NCBI GenBank assembly: GCA_017979445.1
Contig: CM030719.1
Coordinates: forward strand, 23,281,292-23,345,291
From: Akebia trifoliata
Lineage: Eukaryota; Streptophyta; Magnoliopsida; Ranunculales; Lardizabalaceae
Direction of reading: 5' to 3'
Length of the DNA stretch: 64,000 bases
Shown: positions 10,893 to 22,260 of the stretch, piece after piece
How positions within the stretch are numbered: the stretch's first letter is position 1
How the letters are laid out: each line of letters opens with the position of its first letter
Translations under genes and position numbers: made by a program
The notes under the pieces: model-generated
Seen by the model: the letters and a program-made list of their open reading frames with translations, nothing else
Database searches by the model: none
What the model was told of the DNA's origin: nothing

Positions 10893-11914
10893 GTAATTAA
10901 TGCTCTTTTGCTTCTTTTTTTTATTTTTATTTTTTAATATTGTACCAAAATACATAATCTCATTGTCAATTGTTCTTATTGTATGTTCAAGGAGAAATTT
11001 TAGGATTTTGCCTACAACTCTACAAATATGGGATTTTGCTTGTTGTTTTACCATCCCTGTCGAAGAAGAATTATTCTTCTTTCTTTTGTGTCTACATAGA
11101 GTTCAGCATGATTAATATCCTTTTTGTGCTTTGATGCTCCAAATCAATTACAATCTCTTACTAGCTCTTTTAGTTGTTTATAAAAAATGATAGATCATGA
11201 TAGAAAGATGGAGATTTGTGTTTTAAAAGTTTTAGAAATTAACACTTTGAGGAAACCTTCAACGTGGTTTGGCTTCGTTGTTTTTTTAAAAACTTTAACG
11301 TGTAAGGAGTTTCAATGTGTATGAGGCATAAGGATTAAATTTTTTGTGTTAATATTGTATAAATTTATCCAATAGAAATTTGTCTGTTGGTAGTGATATT
11401 TAGAAGACTACATGTGGTTACTCTTTTGTCATCCTTAATACAAATTGGACTATGGTTGAATGGATGATCTCCTCATGCTCACAAAATGGAAATATTCAGT
11501 TTTGTTATTTTTGTACCTATTTCAAGTGATATTTTGAAGATTGAAGAGCATGTAATCTATGTTTTTGCTTGCAGTATGAAGGCCCACTAAGAGACGATCC
11601 TAATGTTCATGGTGTCACTCGGCCCAAAAAGTGTGCTACAAGGCATTTGAAGTGTTGTGGCATAAAGCTTTTCATGTCATGGTGGGTCATCAAATTCGCG
11701 TTTTTCTAGGTGAGCAGTTGCTAAGCTTTTACCTTGTTTTTGCCTAGGAGCTAAGGCCGGAATGATGGTGGTTTCTTCATGTTTCCCTGATTCATTTTTA
11801 TTTTGTGCCTAGTTGAGTTTATATTTATGAAATATAATTTATCTCAATTGTTGGAAACAACATTGGCAATGCTAATCAAAACTCGTTCAACAAGCGATGT
11901 AATAGCTAATCAAA

Positions 11915-12647
11915 ACTCATTCAACAAGCGATGTAATATATTGACAAGACACTGATATTGAAACTCATGTAAAACTAATCAAAACACTCAACAGTGTATC
12001 TGCTGGAAAGGTGAGAAATATTGATGGGTCCAACGGTGTCCTGTTAGCTTATCCTTTTATAGAACTTGTTGGTTTTGTTTTCTTTTGGGAATTTTAATTG
12101 AATTATTTGTCACTTTTAGATATATGTTGAAATAGAGAGGGCACGGCTAATCAAGAAACTTGTAAAGATTGAGGAAGAATAGAGTCATGTTGCTGAAGCT
12201 ACTGATTTGATGCAAGAAATTGTTGTAAGTATCGCTAGAAACTACAAAGCATTATAAAACTTCTTTTTGATAGGAGCTTTATTTAGTGACCTATGCTGGT
12301 TTGGTTATTTTCTTTTTGATATAGACAAAAAATTCATGCACCCCCTATAGTAATGCCTTCTAATGACTATACTATGTTACAGGTGGAAACATTTGGAGCA
12401 ATGGCGAAGACAGAAAAGATAGTATTCATCCTTGACCAAGTATTGGCTTTATTTTCTCTGTTATTAGATTATCATGGAAGGACTCAATTAATAAACGAAT
12501 ATTTTCTTTATTTGTATAAGGAGGGGGGTTTCAATAAAGGGATATTTTCTTTTAAGATAAGTGCTGATGATAATTTATATGCCTACTGACTTGTTGAAAT
12601 TCAAAAAATTCCAGGTTTGTTTGTGTTTAGACTGTCAAGATTATGTG
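11915..12647 (+). pseudogene. RPN5: 26S proteasome lid subunit RPN5, four exon fragments
   Basis: Four pieces follow in the order of RPN5 (PSMD12-like), a PCI-domain subunit of the 19S lid. Piece 1, about 11915-12010: QAM-stop-YIDKT then KLIKTLNSVSAGK, with GT donor. Piece 2, 12120-12224: IYVEIERARLIKKLVKIEEE, stop, HVAEATDLMQEI. Piece 3, 12383-12439: VETFGAMAKTEKIVFILDQ. Piece 4, 12615-12647: VCLCLDCQDYV, after which similarity is lost. Introns are kept, so the capture was of DNA and not mRNA. Two in-frame stops and a small indel in piece 1 show it is dead. The N-terminal and C-terminal PCI parts are missing. A 34-bp tandem duplication (from 11871 and 11905) overlaps the start. Confidence 0.85.
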
Positions 12648-15239
12648 CACACAGATCCTCTCAAGGAACATTTCAAATCCTATGAAAACCAAAGAGTAGT
12701 GGATCTCTTTTTACTAATAAAAATCTTTTAAGACATTATCAAGTCTTGAGTAACAACCTAGACTACCTTGAAAATTAAAATGTTCAGCATTGATCCAAAT
12801 CCAATCCAACAAGATATCAGATTGAAACCTTATCAGACTCCAAAACATCGAAGTTACTGAATCAGAACGGATCAGATTTCAAGCCTGATCCCACCCATTG
12901 ACAGGATCCACACTTTTTTGGAAAAACATGCTCGGATGTTTTGAAGTTTCTTTTGTGTTTTCCATGTATGCAATATGCCAAATTGAAAGCGCCCTCGATC
13001 CGCGGGGTGTACGGATCCGCTTTTGACCCTTGAGGTTTGGGAGTCGCCACCTAGTTATTACGGTCTAGGAAGCGATCAATGACTCTAAACAGATAAAGGA
13101 CTAATCTAGAACAGAAAAAACTAAATTCGGGGATCATGTTACGGGGTTGGAAAGTGTTAGGCACCAACCCCGCCCGACCAAAGTCGGTCTCTACTAACTT
13201 TCCAAATAGGTTACATTGCTAAAAAACCTAGATAATAATAAAATAAAAAATTAGAAGTTATACCTTTCCGATAGCAAAGACTTTGTTCTCTCAGATCTGA
13301 AAAAAATTGCTCCTTGTACCGTACTTCTTGCTTTGTTCTGTTTCCGGATTTGATTTCCGATCTCCGAGGCAAGGTATCTCTTCTTTCTTGGATCTGAATT
13401 CTTCGAGTTTTTTAATGGATTTTGAAGTGTTTTTGGAGGACTTTTACGTGTTTTCTAGGCTAAAATCGAAGGAGGGATGTTAGGTAAGGAGTTGGGGCTT
13501 CAAAACTAGGGTTTATGGGAGGCTAGAGGGACTTTTTAGACCTACTTCTCTTAGGGTTTATGATTTTATACGAAAATAGGGTGTGAGCACCTTTATTTAT
13601 AGAATATTTTAAGGGTTGATTTGGATAGAGTTAGTATTTAATTAGAGTTCTTTTAGTTAAAGTTGTGTTTTAGGTAGAATTGTATTTTAATTAGAATTGT
13701 TTTAGGTAGAATTGTTTTTTAGTTAGAACTCTATTAGATAGAGTTTTTATTTAATTAGAATTCTATTATGATTTTGACTTGGTCTTATTTGATTGACTTT
13801 TGATATTTTGACTTTAGTCTTAATTGATTGACTTTTAATATCTTGACTTCAGTCTTGCTTAATTGACTTTAATTTTGACTTTATTCTTACTTGATTGACT
13901 TTAATACCTTGACCTTAGTCTTGCTTGATTGACTTTAAATTTTTGGAGAAGCCTCTTCCATTATTTCTTTAATTCTTTGGACCCCCAAATGGAGAGGTCC
14001 TTAAAGAAATATCTCACGAACCCTCAACAATTTTTCATGAGAGCCCGATTGATCGATTTCTTTGATTCAAAATTTTAAATTATTTAATATTTTATTTATT
14101 AATTTCAAATTTTTTAATTATGAAAATTATGAAATTACTATTTTGCCCCAGAGAGGACTTTTCACGTTTTAAGTCGGTTTTTAATGTTTTAGGATGTTTT
14201 AGAATTGATTTTTCATAAGGAATTCAATGGAAATATTAGTTTGTGTCATTTATAAGTTTTTTGTGTGAAATGTTGTGAACTTTATGAGGGGCATTTTCGT
14301 AATTTTGTCAAATTTTGTGAAAATTGGCGAAATGATTTATTTGGTTACGATTTGTTGTTTTATGTGTTTGAATGAGTTTTCCTAATCGTAACATAGGCTC
14401 TAGGGTTGTTTTGATGTTAGGGGTATTTTGGTAATTTGGTCATTTTTAGTGATTTTTATCGTGAAGCTTCTTTTTGGTCTGCAAGATGATGATTTCTATG
14501 TTTCTGGAGTTGTATTTTCTTAGCGTGACGTGGTTTCTAAGGTTTTGTCAGTTCGAGATACCTCATCCATATTTCTGAAACACATCTGGTAACAAAATAA
14601 AATAATGGAATACACATCCATCATTGGGAATCATTACGATCGGGTTGACGAGTTGATTAATCAAGCGGATGCAAAAATGGGGTGTCTACAGATGTCCCTC
14701 TTTGGCAGAGGGTTGAAGCAAACTAAATAGCAAATCTATTTTGGTAGATAGTGCGATATCCGAATGTCAAAGCTAGTGACAGTTCATTTTGCAGCCTGAT
14801 TTAGTAATTCGTCAGGGTGTTCGGATCCTTGAGCGTAAAACTCTCCCCGAACTAAAAGGTTGTCAGGTCCTCAAGCTTGAACTCTCACTGACGATGTCAG
14901 ATCCTCGAATTTTAGAAAATTTTTCCTTACTAATGCAAAAGTGCACGTGTGTGCAAAAGTGTGATGCTTACTGAGTAAAAATGTGTCAGGTCCTAGAGAT
15001 CTTCTCTCACTGACAATAATGATTCAAAATTGAAATGTGCTTTTGCAACAAAAGCAATCATGACAAGGTTGAATAATGAGGTAATTTGAGTCATAACATT
15101 GTAGGAACTTCGTTAAATCCTATTTGAAATTCTTTTTTAGAGTTCAAAAAAAGTTTGAGTCTTGCTTATCGGACTCGAGCCTATTGTAGCCACGCTTCTC
15201 GGGCTAAGAAACTTGAACAATCCTGTTAATTCATTCTAT

Positions 15240-16206
15240 GATTCAAAAAAGTTGAAGTCTCGCTTCTCAGACTCGAACCTAGGTTTGTAGGCACTTCAAA
15301 AAGCCTACTCATTCTATGATTCAAAAAGTTGGAGTCTCGTTTCTCGGACTCGAACTTAGATTTATAGGCACTTCAAAAAGCCTATTCATTCTATGATTCA
15401 AAAAGTTGGAGTCTCATTTCTCAGACTCTAACTTAGGTTTGTAGGCATTTCAAAAAGTTTATTCATTTTATGATTCAAAAAGTTGGAGTCTCGTTTCTCG
15501 GATTCGAACTTAGATTTGTAGGCACTTCAAAAAGCCTATTCATTCTATGATTCAAAAAGTTGGAGTCTCATTTCTCAGACTCTAACTTAGGTTTGTAGAC
15601 ACTTCAAAAAGCCTATTCATTTTATGATTCAAAAAGTTGGAGTCTTGTTTCTCGGGCTCGAACTCAGGTTTGTAAGCACTTCAAAAAACCTATTCATTCT
15701 ATGATTCAAAAAGTTGGAGTCTCGTTTCTCGGACTCTAACTTAGGTTTGTAGGCACTTCAAAAAGCCTATTTATTCTATGATTCAAAAAGTTGGAGTCTC
15801 GTTTCTCGGACTCGAACTTAGGTTTGTAAGCACTTCAAAAAGCCTATTTATTCTATGATTCAAAAGTTGGAGTCTCGTTTCTCGGACTCTAACTTAGGTT
15901 TGTAGGCACTTCAAAAAGCCTATTCATTCTATGATTCAAAAGGTTGGAGTCTCGTTTCTCGGACTCGAACTTAGGTTTGTAAGCACTTCAAAAAGTCTAT
16001 TCATTCTATGATTCAAAAAGTTGGAGTCTCGTTTCTCGAACTCAAACTTGGGTTTATAGGCACTTTAAAAAGCCTACTCATTTTTATGATTCAAAAAGTT
16101 GGAGTCTCGTTTCTCGAACTCGAACTTGGGTTTATAGGCACTTCAAAAAGCCTATTCATTCTATGATTCAAAAAGTTGGAGTCTCGTTTCTCGGACTCGA
16201 ACTTAC
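15240..16206. repeat. 77-bp tandem array, about 12.5 units
   Basis: Units start with GATTCAAAAAGTTGG at 15240, 15318, 15395, 15472, 15549, 15626, 15703, 15780, 15857, 15933, 16010, 16088 and 16165. The spacing is 77 bp with three one-base exceptions. Each unit contains two short inverted repeats: GAGTC...GACTC around CTCGTTTCTCG-like loops, and TAGGC...GCCTA around ACTTCAAAAA. Units differ in recurring variant forms (GGACTCGAAC versus AGACTCTAAC), which suggests expansion in blocks. A degenerate precursor is at about 15138-15239. Confidence 0.95.
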
Positions 16207-16907
16207 TAAGCCACGTTTCTCGGGCTTAGATTTATAGGAATTTAAATAATCCTATTAATTCAATCGAGCTCAAAATTTGAATGATTAGGCATTTATTGGT
16301 TTATCATGCATCTGGATTCGTAATTATCATTGGACTTCGCCAGACTTTTAAGCTTTTGAAGATTTTCTTTTTATCATGTGATTAAGAACAAAAACTTTGG
16401 AATTAAATGACTTTAAAAAATGCCCCTAGTTTTAAGGTTGGCTTTAACTGGGATTTGACTACGAGACTGATGGAATGGATTACGCTTGGAAAATATAGAC
16501 TCTGATGTATGACAGGTAGAAGAACTGACATTCTCTTAAATTTAAGACTCTTAAGATTATCATATGTGTAATAAAGAATTGATCATTTTCTTTCGAATTT
16601 CTTTTGAAAAATGCTTGAGCTGGACTTAAAAAATCTTGATAAATATTAGAATAGAAGATCTTCCTCTTCAAAGTGGTTGATGATTCTACATTTTTCATTA
16701 GCGAACATTTGAACAGGTAAACATACTTTTGAAGATCCTACAATGTTCAAGATGACTCTTGATTTTTTCGACTTCAACATTGTCTTCGTCAGATGTGAGT
16801 TCTTGGCTGAAAAACGAATATTGTGGCTTGAATGGTTCTGTATTTTCTAGTTTTATCACAAGCTTCCTTCTGAATTTTTCTTCTTGATGGGACCGTTCCT
16901 CCCATTT

Positions 16908-17105
16908 GATGATGCCCTAATTTTTGCCTAGATCGCCTCTTCAGGTTTTCAATCTAGCGGACTTTGTTTTTCTTTTTCTGATGATGCCTTGATTTTTGCC
17001 TAGGTCACCTTTTCAGGTTTTCAACCTAGCAGGCTTTCTTTTTTATGGTTATGCCCTAAATTTTGCCTAAGTCACCTTTTCGAGTTTTCGACTTAGTAGA
17101 CTTTT
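16908..17105. repeat. Three imperfect tandem copies, 65-72 bp
   Basis: The repeated core is a TGCC...TTTTTGCCTAG tract plus CACCTTTTCAGGTTTTCAAC and CTAGCAG; copies start near 16908, 16980 and 17045. A second short array follows at about 17250-17380, with three copies of ATGCCCCTAGTTTGGCATTC. Confidence 0.8.
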
Positions 17106-19399
17106 CTTTTTTCTTGATGATCTTGAATGACCAACTCTACAATTTCTTGGTTCCCTGCACCTTAACCGAGTCAATTAGTTTTCAAGAAGACTTAATAGGT
17201 GGGCTTAGGATATGGTTTAGAAAGAAAAGATATAAGGCTTAACTTTCCAAAATGCCCCTAGTTTGATATTCTCTCTTTTCTGTCAATTATTTTGATTTTT
17301 TCTAAATGCCCCTAGTTTGGCATTCTTTTTTATCAATTCTTTTGATTATTTTTTCTAATGCCCTTAGTTTGGCATTCTTTTCTTTGGAACATTTCAATAG
17401 TGGATTTTTCTTTTGGATGACACTTTCCTTAAGAGAATACATTTTTTTTTAATGACCGGGCCTGAAGTAACTTCTTAGGTTGCCTACGTACCCCAAATAT
17501 TTCTTTTTTTCCTTTGGGATCAGGTCAAAACGTAGTTCATACTAAGATTCCCTCCCAAGGTTGGTCGGCGTGGTTTAGAAAGAAGAGGCTATTGATTTTT
17601 TTTAAAGGCTGCGAGGGGTTAAAGAAGGTTGTCTTCTTCTTGGTAAGACAAGAAAATAGTTCGACCAATGAAAGTCTCCTTTTGTGAAATACTACTAGAT
17701 TTGGTCAAGGTTTTAGAAACTCGATGTCTCGATTGCTTTATCGAGTAAGGTCTTCTTTTGAGAATGAGTAATCTTCAATCTTCTTCTGAGAAGGAATAAT
17801 CTTCAGACTTTTTCTGATAAAGAGAAATCTTCGGTCATTTTTTACAAAGTTGAGTGTGATTGACTTCTTTGTATTTGACGTTGACTCGTTCAATCCTTTC
17901 GAAACTTCGAAAAAAAATCTTGTATTCTTTCGCGAATGAGAACTCTTCTTTCTTAAGTGAAAAACATGATGAATCCCTTCTTTGCAGATCTTAACACCTT
18001 TGTTGATGGTTTCAAATACATCATTCTTAATAATATTTGATTTTGAAGTTCACCCTCAACTTTAGGATTTGATCTATTTTGGTGCAATATATCCATATAT
18101 TCTCACGAGACCATGCAGGAACGTTGTTGAATTTCTCAAGTAAATTTATTATTCTTCTCATGTTCTTCTAAGGAAAATATAGTACCTATTTGCACTTTTT
18201 GAGTGTACTCTTTAATTCAAATATTTATCGAGTTTGATTAATGAGCTCTAAGTCAATCCTCATATTAGATATTATGCTCAAATCATTATTACACGCATGA
18301 TAATCAGAAGCTTCTATATTTTATTGGAATTGAAAAACATAGATTAACAAACTCGACTAAAACTTGAAAATTGAAGAAAGACTAACGTACCTGAAACAAC
18401 TAACTGGATTTAAAGATTGACGAAACTAGATTGAAACTCAAAGAAAACTAGGGACAATTATCTACAAAGAGAGAAGGTCTTTTTGAGTGGATGGACTACT
18501 TGGATTTGACATTAGTACTTTGACTAAATGACTCTTTTAAAGGATCCAAAATGACACAGATGAGGGTTTAAAACGTTTAGGGGCACCTATGATTAACCAT
18601 CGATTCTGAAGGTTTGTCTTTTAACTACATGATTAAAATTTTGATATAAATTAATCCTCCGGTGGGAAATATCGAATCCAAATGCACTATAAATCTATAT
18701 TAACCAAGAAAGTGAGAAAGATTAGATGCGGGTTTACCCCTAATTGGGATTGAACCTTTAATTAGACAAATTAATTTGATCCTAAGATCGAATCTTTCTA
18801 TACAAAGTGGTCTAGATCTTTAAAAGTGAAACCAATTAGTCCAACTGATTTGGTATTGATCAATTTGATCCATTTGTCAATTGGGCCAACGAGTTTAAAT
18901 GGTTCAACTTAATCGGTACATTTCACCGATTGGGTCGGACTGATATCACGGGTTTTATTTGATCAGTCTGAATCAGTTCACCCACTTACCTATTTGTTGG
19001 ATTAAATTGAGCAACCCGGGAACACTCATAGTCAGTTCAGGTCGTGACCTATAGGAAAGCTTCTAGACTCTAAGTTTACTACGTGCAATGCAATTTATCT
19101 GGCCACCCTTGCCCAAGCACACCTATATACCTCTCGATATGTGGTGACTTGGTTTGATATACCGTATAGGTGATAATCTAAAACCTCAACTCACTTCTTT
19201 GAATTCAAAAACAGCCAGTTTGATCTCCAGTTGAGAGGTAACGTACAATGCTGAGCAAAAGCCCACTTAAATACCTCTCGTCTAGAATAGACGTAGTCTA
19301 TCCCCTTCGTACAGTAAGGTACAGCGGGGCAAGATCTCGCTTAGGCACTGATTTTGACCAAGAAGTATAATTGATATACTTAGATTATCTTTTACATAC

Positions 19400-19700
19400 C
19401 TATGGGTACGAGTCAAGAGTTGTAGTTTTCATAAATGGTTTTGCATCCCACGAGGGGACTGACTACGTACTAGTACTACGTTGGCAATCGGGACATATGA
19501 CTGTGTGGCTCACAATAGGTCAAAGGCTCAGGTCACTCCAGCCTGGGTACATCAATATACTTCTCAGAATCACCTGATCAGACGGTATTGATGCCCCATT
19601 TTGATATACCCTAAGGTACGTGACTGGAGTTGTGGTTTTCATGAATGACGTCGCATCTCCGAAGAGACCGGGTCACGTACTAGTGCCACGTTGGTTGTAT
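19400..19700. repeat. Two diverged direct copies of about 90 bp
   Basis: About 19400-19490 and 19610-19700 share GGTACG.GTC, GAGTTGTAGTTTTCAT.AAT, a GCATC segment and CACGTACTAGTG.CACGTTGG. They belong to the retroelement debris. Confidence 0.65.
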
Positions 19701-20129
19701 GGGACGTGCAAGCGTGCAAAACAATAAACGTGCATGTAGTGTGTGCAAGGTAGGGTGGGCTGTGCCCGGGATTTTTTTTTTTCAGATAAATAGGCCTATA
19801 GGCCAGACCTAATCACAAGAGTATGAATTCCAATTATTGATCAAGAAATACACACAATATTCATAACATCAAGATCGAATCAAGGCATGTACATCAAATA
19901 TATGTATATCAAGATCATAACATGTTAGATGGGCAAAAATTTATAGCACAAAAATAATCAATATATCCAACATTGGAATAAGCATGGAAGAGAATTTTTT
20001 TTTTTTTTAATCCAAACAATTTTTTTTTATCATAGTCCAATCAAAAGTCCCTTTTAGGCGATTCAAAATAATTTGAGATTTCTGTGAATATTGAATTGAC
20101 GATAGATTGATAATTTTAGAGATTAAGAC

Positions 20130-21240
20130 TTATAATTTAAAAAAAAAAAATTTAATGTTTTTTTATTATTTCAACACGTTTTCTATAAAACGTTTTTTTT
20201 AATTTTTTTTTTCTAAACGTCTTTAATTTTTTTAATTTTTTTAAAATGTTTTTTTTTTAATTTTCAAAAGTTTTTTTAACGTTTATTTGATTTTGATTTT
20301 TTATTATTTATTATTATTATTATAATATTTTTTTTAAAAAAATAGCATTTTTATTTTTTTAATAATTTTTTAATTTTCCTTAAATGTTTTTAAAATTTTT
20401 TTTTTTTAAGTTTTTCTTTTTAATTTAATTTTTTTAAACAATTTTTTAATGTTTTATTTTTTTTAATTTTTTTTAAAACGTTTCTTTTTTTAATTTTAAA
20501 ATTTTTTTAAAGTTTTTTCTTTTTTTAACGTTTTATTTATTTATTTTTTAAATGTTTTTTGTAAAATGTCTTCTTTATTTATGTATTTTTATTTTTTAAA
20601 AACATTTTTTTTTCATTTTTTAACGTTTTTTAATTTTTTTTTTTTTTACGTTTTTTATTGTTTTTTTTTACGTTTTTTTTTTATTTTAAAAATTTTTTTT
20701 TTTAATTTTTTTATTTTTTAAAAACGTTATTTGTTTTTTTAACGTTTTGTTTTTAACATTTTTAAAAATTTTTGATTTTTAATTTTTTTAACGTTTTTAT
20801 TTTTTAATTTTTTTAATTTCTTAAAAATGTGTTTTTGTTTTTGTTTTTAATTTTTTTTTTTTAACTTTTTTAAAAATTTTTAATTTTTTTTAAAAAACAT
20901 TTTTTTTTAATTTTTTTAATTTTTAATTTTTTTAAGTTTTTTTTTTAACGTTTTTATTTTGTTTACTTTTTTTAATGTTTTTTTTTGTTGTTTTTTAATG
21001 TTTTTTTTAAAATGTTTTTAATTTTTTTAATTTTTTGTTTAAACATTTTTATTTTTTTTTAATGTTTTTTTTAAACGTTTTTTTTAAACCCTTTTTTTTA
21101 ACGTTTTTTTGTTGTTGTTTTTTAACGTTTTTTATTTTTATTTTTTGTTTTTTTAACATTTTTTTAAAGGGTTTTTATTTTTTTAACATTCATTTATTAT
21201 TATTTTTAAACGTTATATTTAATTTTTTTTTAAAAATTCA
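20130..21240. repeat. Strand-asymmetric T-rich tract with recurring AACGTTTT
   Basis: For about 1.1 kb the plus strand is nearly all T with short A runs and dispersed AACGTTTTT, TTTTTAATTTTTT and TTTAAAAA words. C and G are almost absent except in those ACG words. An open frame at 21035-21331 (mostly Phe) is an artefact of this composition. Confidence 0.9.
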
Positions 21241-21450
21241 TTTATTATTATTTTCAGTTCATTCCAAAACTTCTAACTCCATAAAAAATGGTTTACAAGA
21301 AACTATCGGTCCACGATTTTTCAACATGTAAACATGGGACTGAAAATTTTGGAATGAGCTGATTTTTTGTGAGGATGATCACCTAATCATAGAGATCATC
21401 CTCACCAAAAATCAGCCCATTTCAAAACTTCTAACCCATGTAGGACAAAA
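21241..21450. mobile_element. Foldback MITE, partial copy
   Basis: Half of the family's double palindrome: TTCCAAAACTTCTAACTCCA at about 21263, the spacer with CGGTCCACGATTTTTCAAC, then one complete palindrome at about 21330-21440. It abuts the complete copy that starts at about 21467. Confidence 0.7.
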
Positions 21451-21466
21451 CACGTTTGTTAAATAT

Positions 21467-21812
21467 GGGAAATGTTCAGCAACAAACATTTTGGCAAAAC
21501 AATTTTCAAAACATGGGTTAGGTTTTGAAATGGGCTGATTTTTTGTGAGGATGATCTCTACGGTGAGGAGATCATCATCACCAAAAATCAGCTCATTCCA
21601 AACTTCTAAACCCATCAAAAATGGTTTACAAAAATGAACGGTCCACGATTTTTCAACTTATAAACTGGGGCTAGAAGCATTGGAATGGGCTGATTTTTGG
21701 TGAGGATGATCTCCTCACCGTAGAGATCATCCTCACCAAAAATCAACCAATTCCCAAACCTCTAACCCATCTTTTGAAAAATGTTTTGCCAAAATGTTTG
21801 TTGTTGGCAGCA
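21467..21812. mobile_element. Foldback MITE, complete copy
   Basis: The 20-bp termini AACAAACATTTTGGCAAAAC (21481-21500) and its exact reverse complement (21783-21802) enclose two palindromes (about 21520-21610 and 21668-21765) and the family spacer. The wider arms also match (ACATGGGTTAG / CTAACCCAT). About 340 bp, non-coding. No clear target duplication was seen, so the superfamily is undecided. Confidence 0.8.
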
Positions 21813-21816
21813 TCCA

Positions 21817-21817
21817 A

Positions 21818-21865
<48 letters not shown>

Positions 21866-21866
21866 T
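21817..21866. repeat. (CT)n(CA)n compound microsatellite
   Basis: About 14 CT units run directly into about 11 CA units, just beyond the MITE end. Confidence 0.9.
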
Positions 21867-22084
21867 AGTAAAACCATCGGCTTCAACCTTGATTTTATTT
21901 GTTAAAAATCTATTTCTTCAACGTTGATGTAAATCTTTATTCGAATTTTTCATAATTTTTTTCAAAAATTAAAGTTGATTTGATTTTAAGATCATTTTTT
22001 TTCAAAAAAAATCGAAGTTTAAACCAAATCTTCAACCTATTTCAGTCTTAAAATCTTCAACCTATGGAGCTCGCAAGGTCGATT

Positions 22085-22260
22085 TGGTTTATCGAATTGG
22101 ATATTTTCGGATATTCGATATATTTTTTGAATTCAAATTCGAATCTGGATTAGTGATATCCGTTCAGATTAGAATTCGAATTCGGATATCAGTATTTTTT
22201 TTGGATTCGAATTCGGATATTACATTATCCGATGGATATCTATCCATTGACAGCCCTAAA
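22085..22260. repeat. Dispersed repeat rich in GAATTCGGATAT words
   Basis: Repeated GGATATTCG, TCGAATTCGGATATC and ATCCGATGGATATC words end in TTGACAGCCCTAAAG. A related GATCCGATCC-rich block is at about 40890-41030. This is typical of short dispersed plant repeats; the class was not determined. Confidence 0.45.

Larger units (their letters stand above)
9822..12860 (+). mobile_element. Composite unit with captured AKR and RPN5 exons (ends uncertain)
   Basis: The unit starts after a TATATA run with GGTCCCATTCGCTGG. It continues with a CT-rich, 5'-UTR-like stretch (10000-10270) containing a plausible donor (GACGAAGACAG then GTACTC near 10240), and then carries exons of two unrelated host genes on the plus strand. 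An exon-like piece after a good acceptor at about 11574 was not identified. No inverted-repeat partner of the left end was found, so it could be a truncated Pack-MULE, a Helitron or a simple DNA insertion. Confidence 0.4.
12870..19770. mobile_element. Non-coding LTR-retroelement debris (Tat/Ogre- or LARD-like)
   Basis: There are about 7 kb without gag or pol coding. They contain plant retroelement-type tracts: GGGAGTCGCCACCTAG (about 13040), GGGGTTGGAAAGTGTTAGGC (about 13143), GGGGTGTCTACAGATGTCCC (about 14680), GTTGCCTACGTACCCCAAAT (about 17480) and GGTCAAAACGTAGTT (about 17523). These, and the several internal tandem arrays, recall long untranslated parts of Tat/Ogre-type Ty3 elements or large non-autonomous derivatives. 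That assignment is from memory. LTR boundaries, a primer binding site and a polypurine tract could not be fixed, so the ends given are approximate. Confidence 0.5.

Noticed and set aside
12870..14690. A defined LTR ending in GGTGTCTACA
   Set aside because: No second LTR copy, primer binding site or target duplication could be found in the window, so no boundary is claimed.
15240..16206. Regularly spaced repeats resembling a CRISPR array
   Set aside because: Whole 77-bp units repeat with no unique spacers, and the DNA is a plant nuclear genome. It is a minisatellite.
21035..21331. 98-codon Phe-rich open frame
   Set aside because: It is produced by the T-rich tract; no signal or family.
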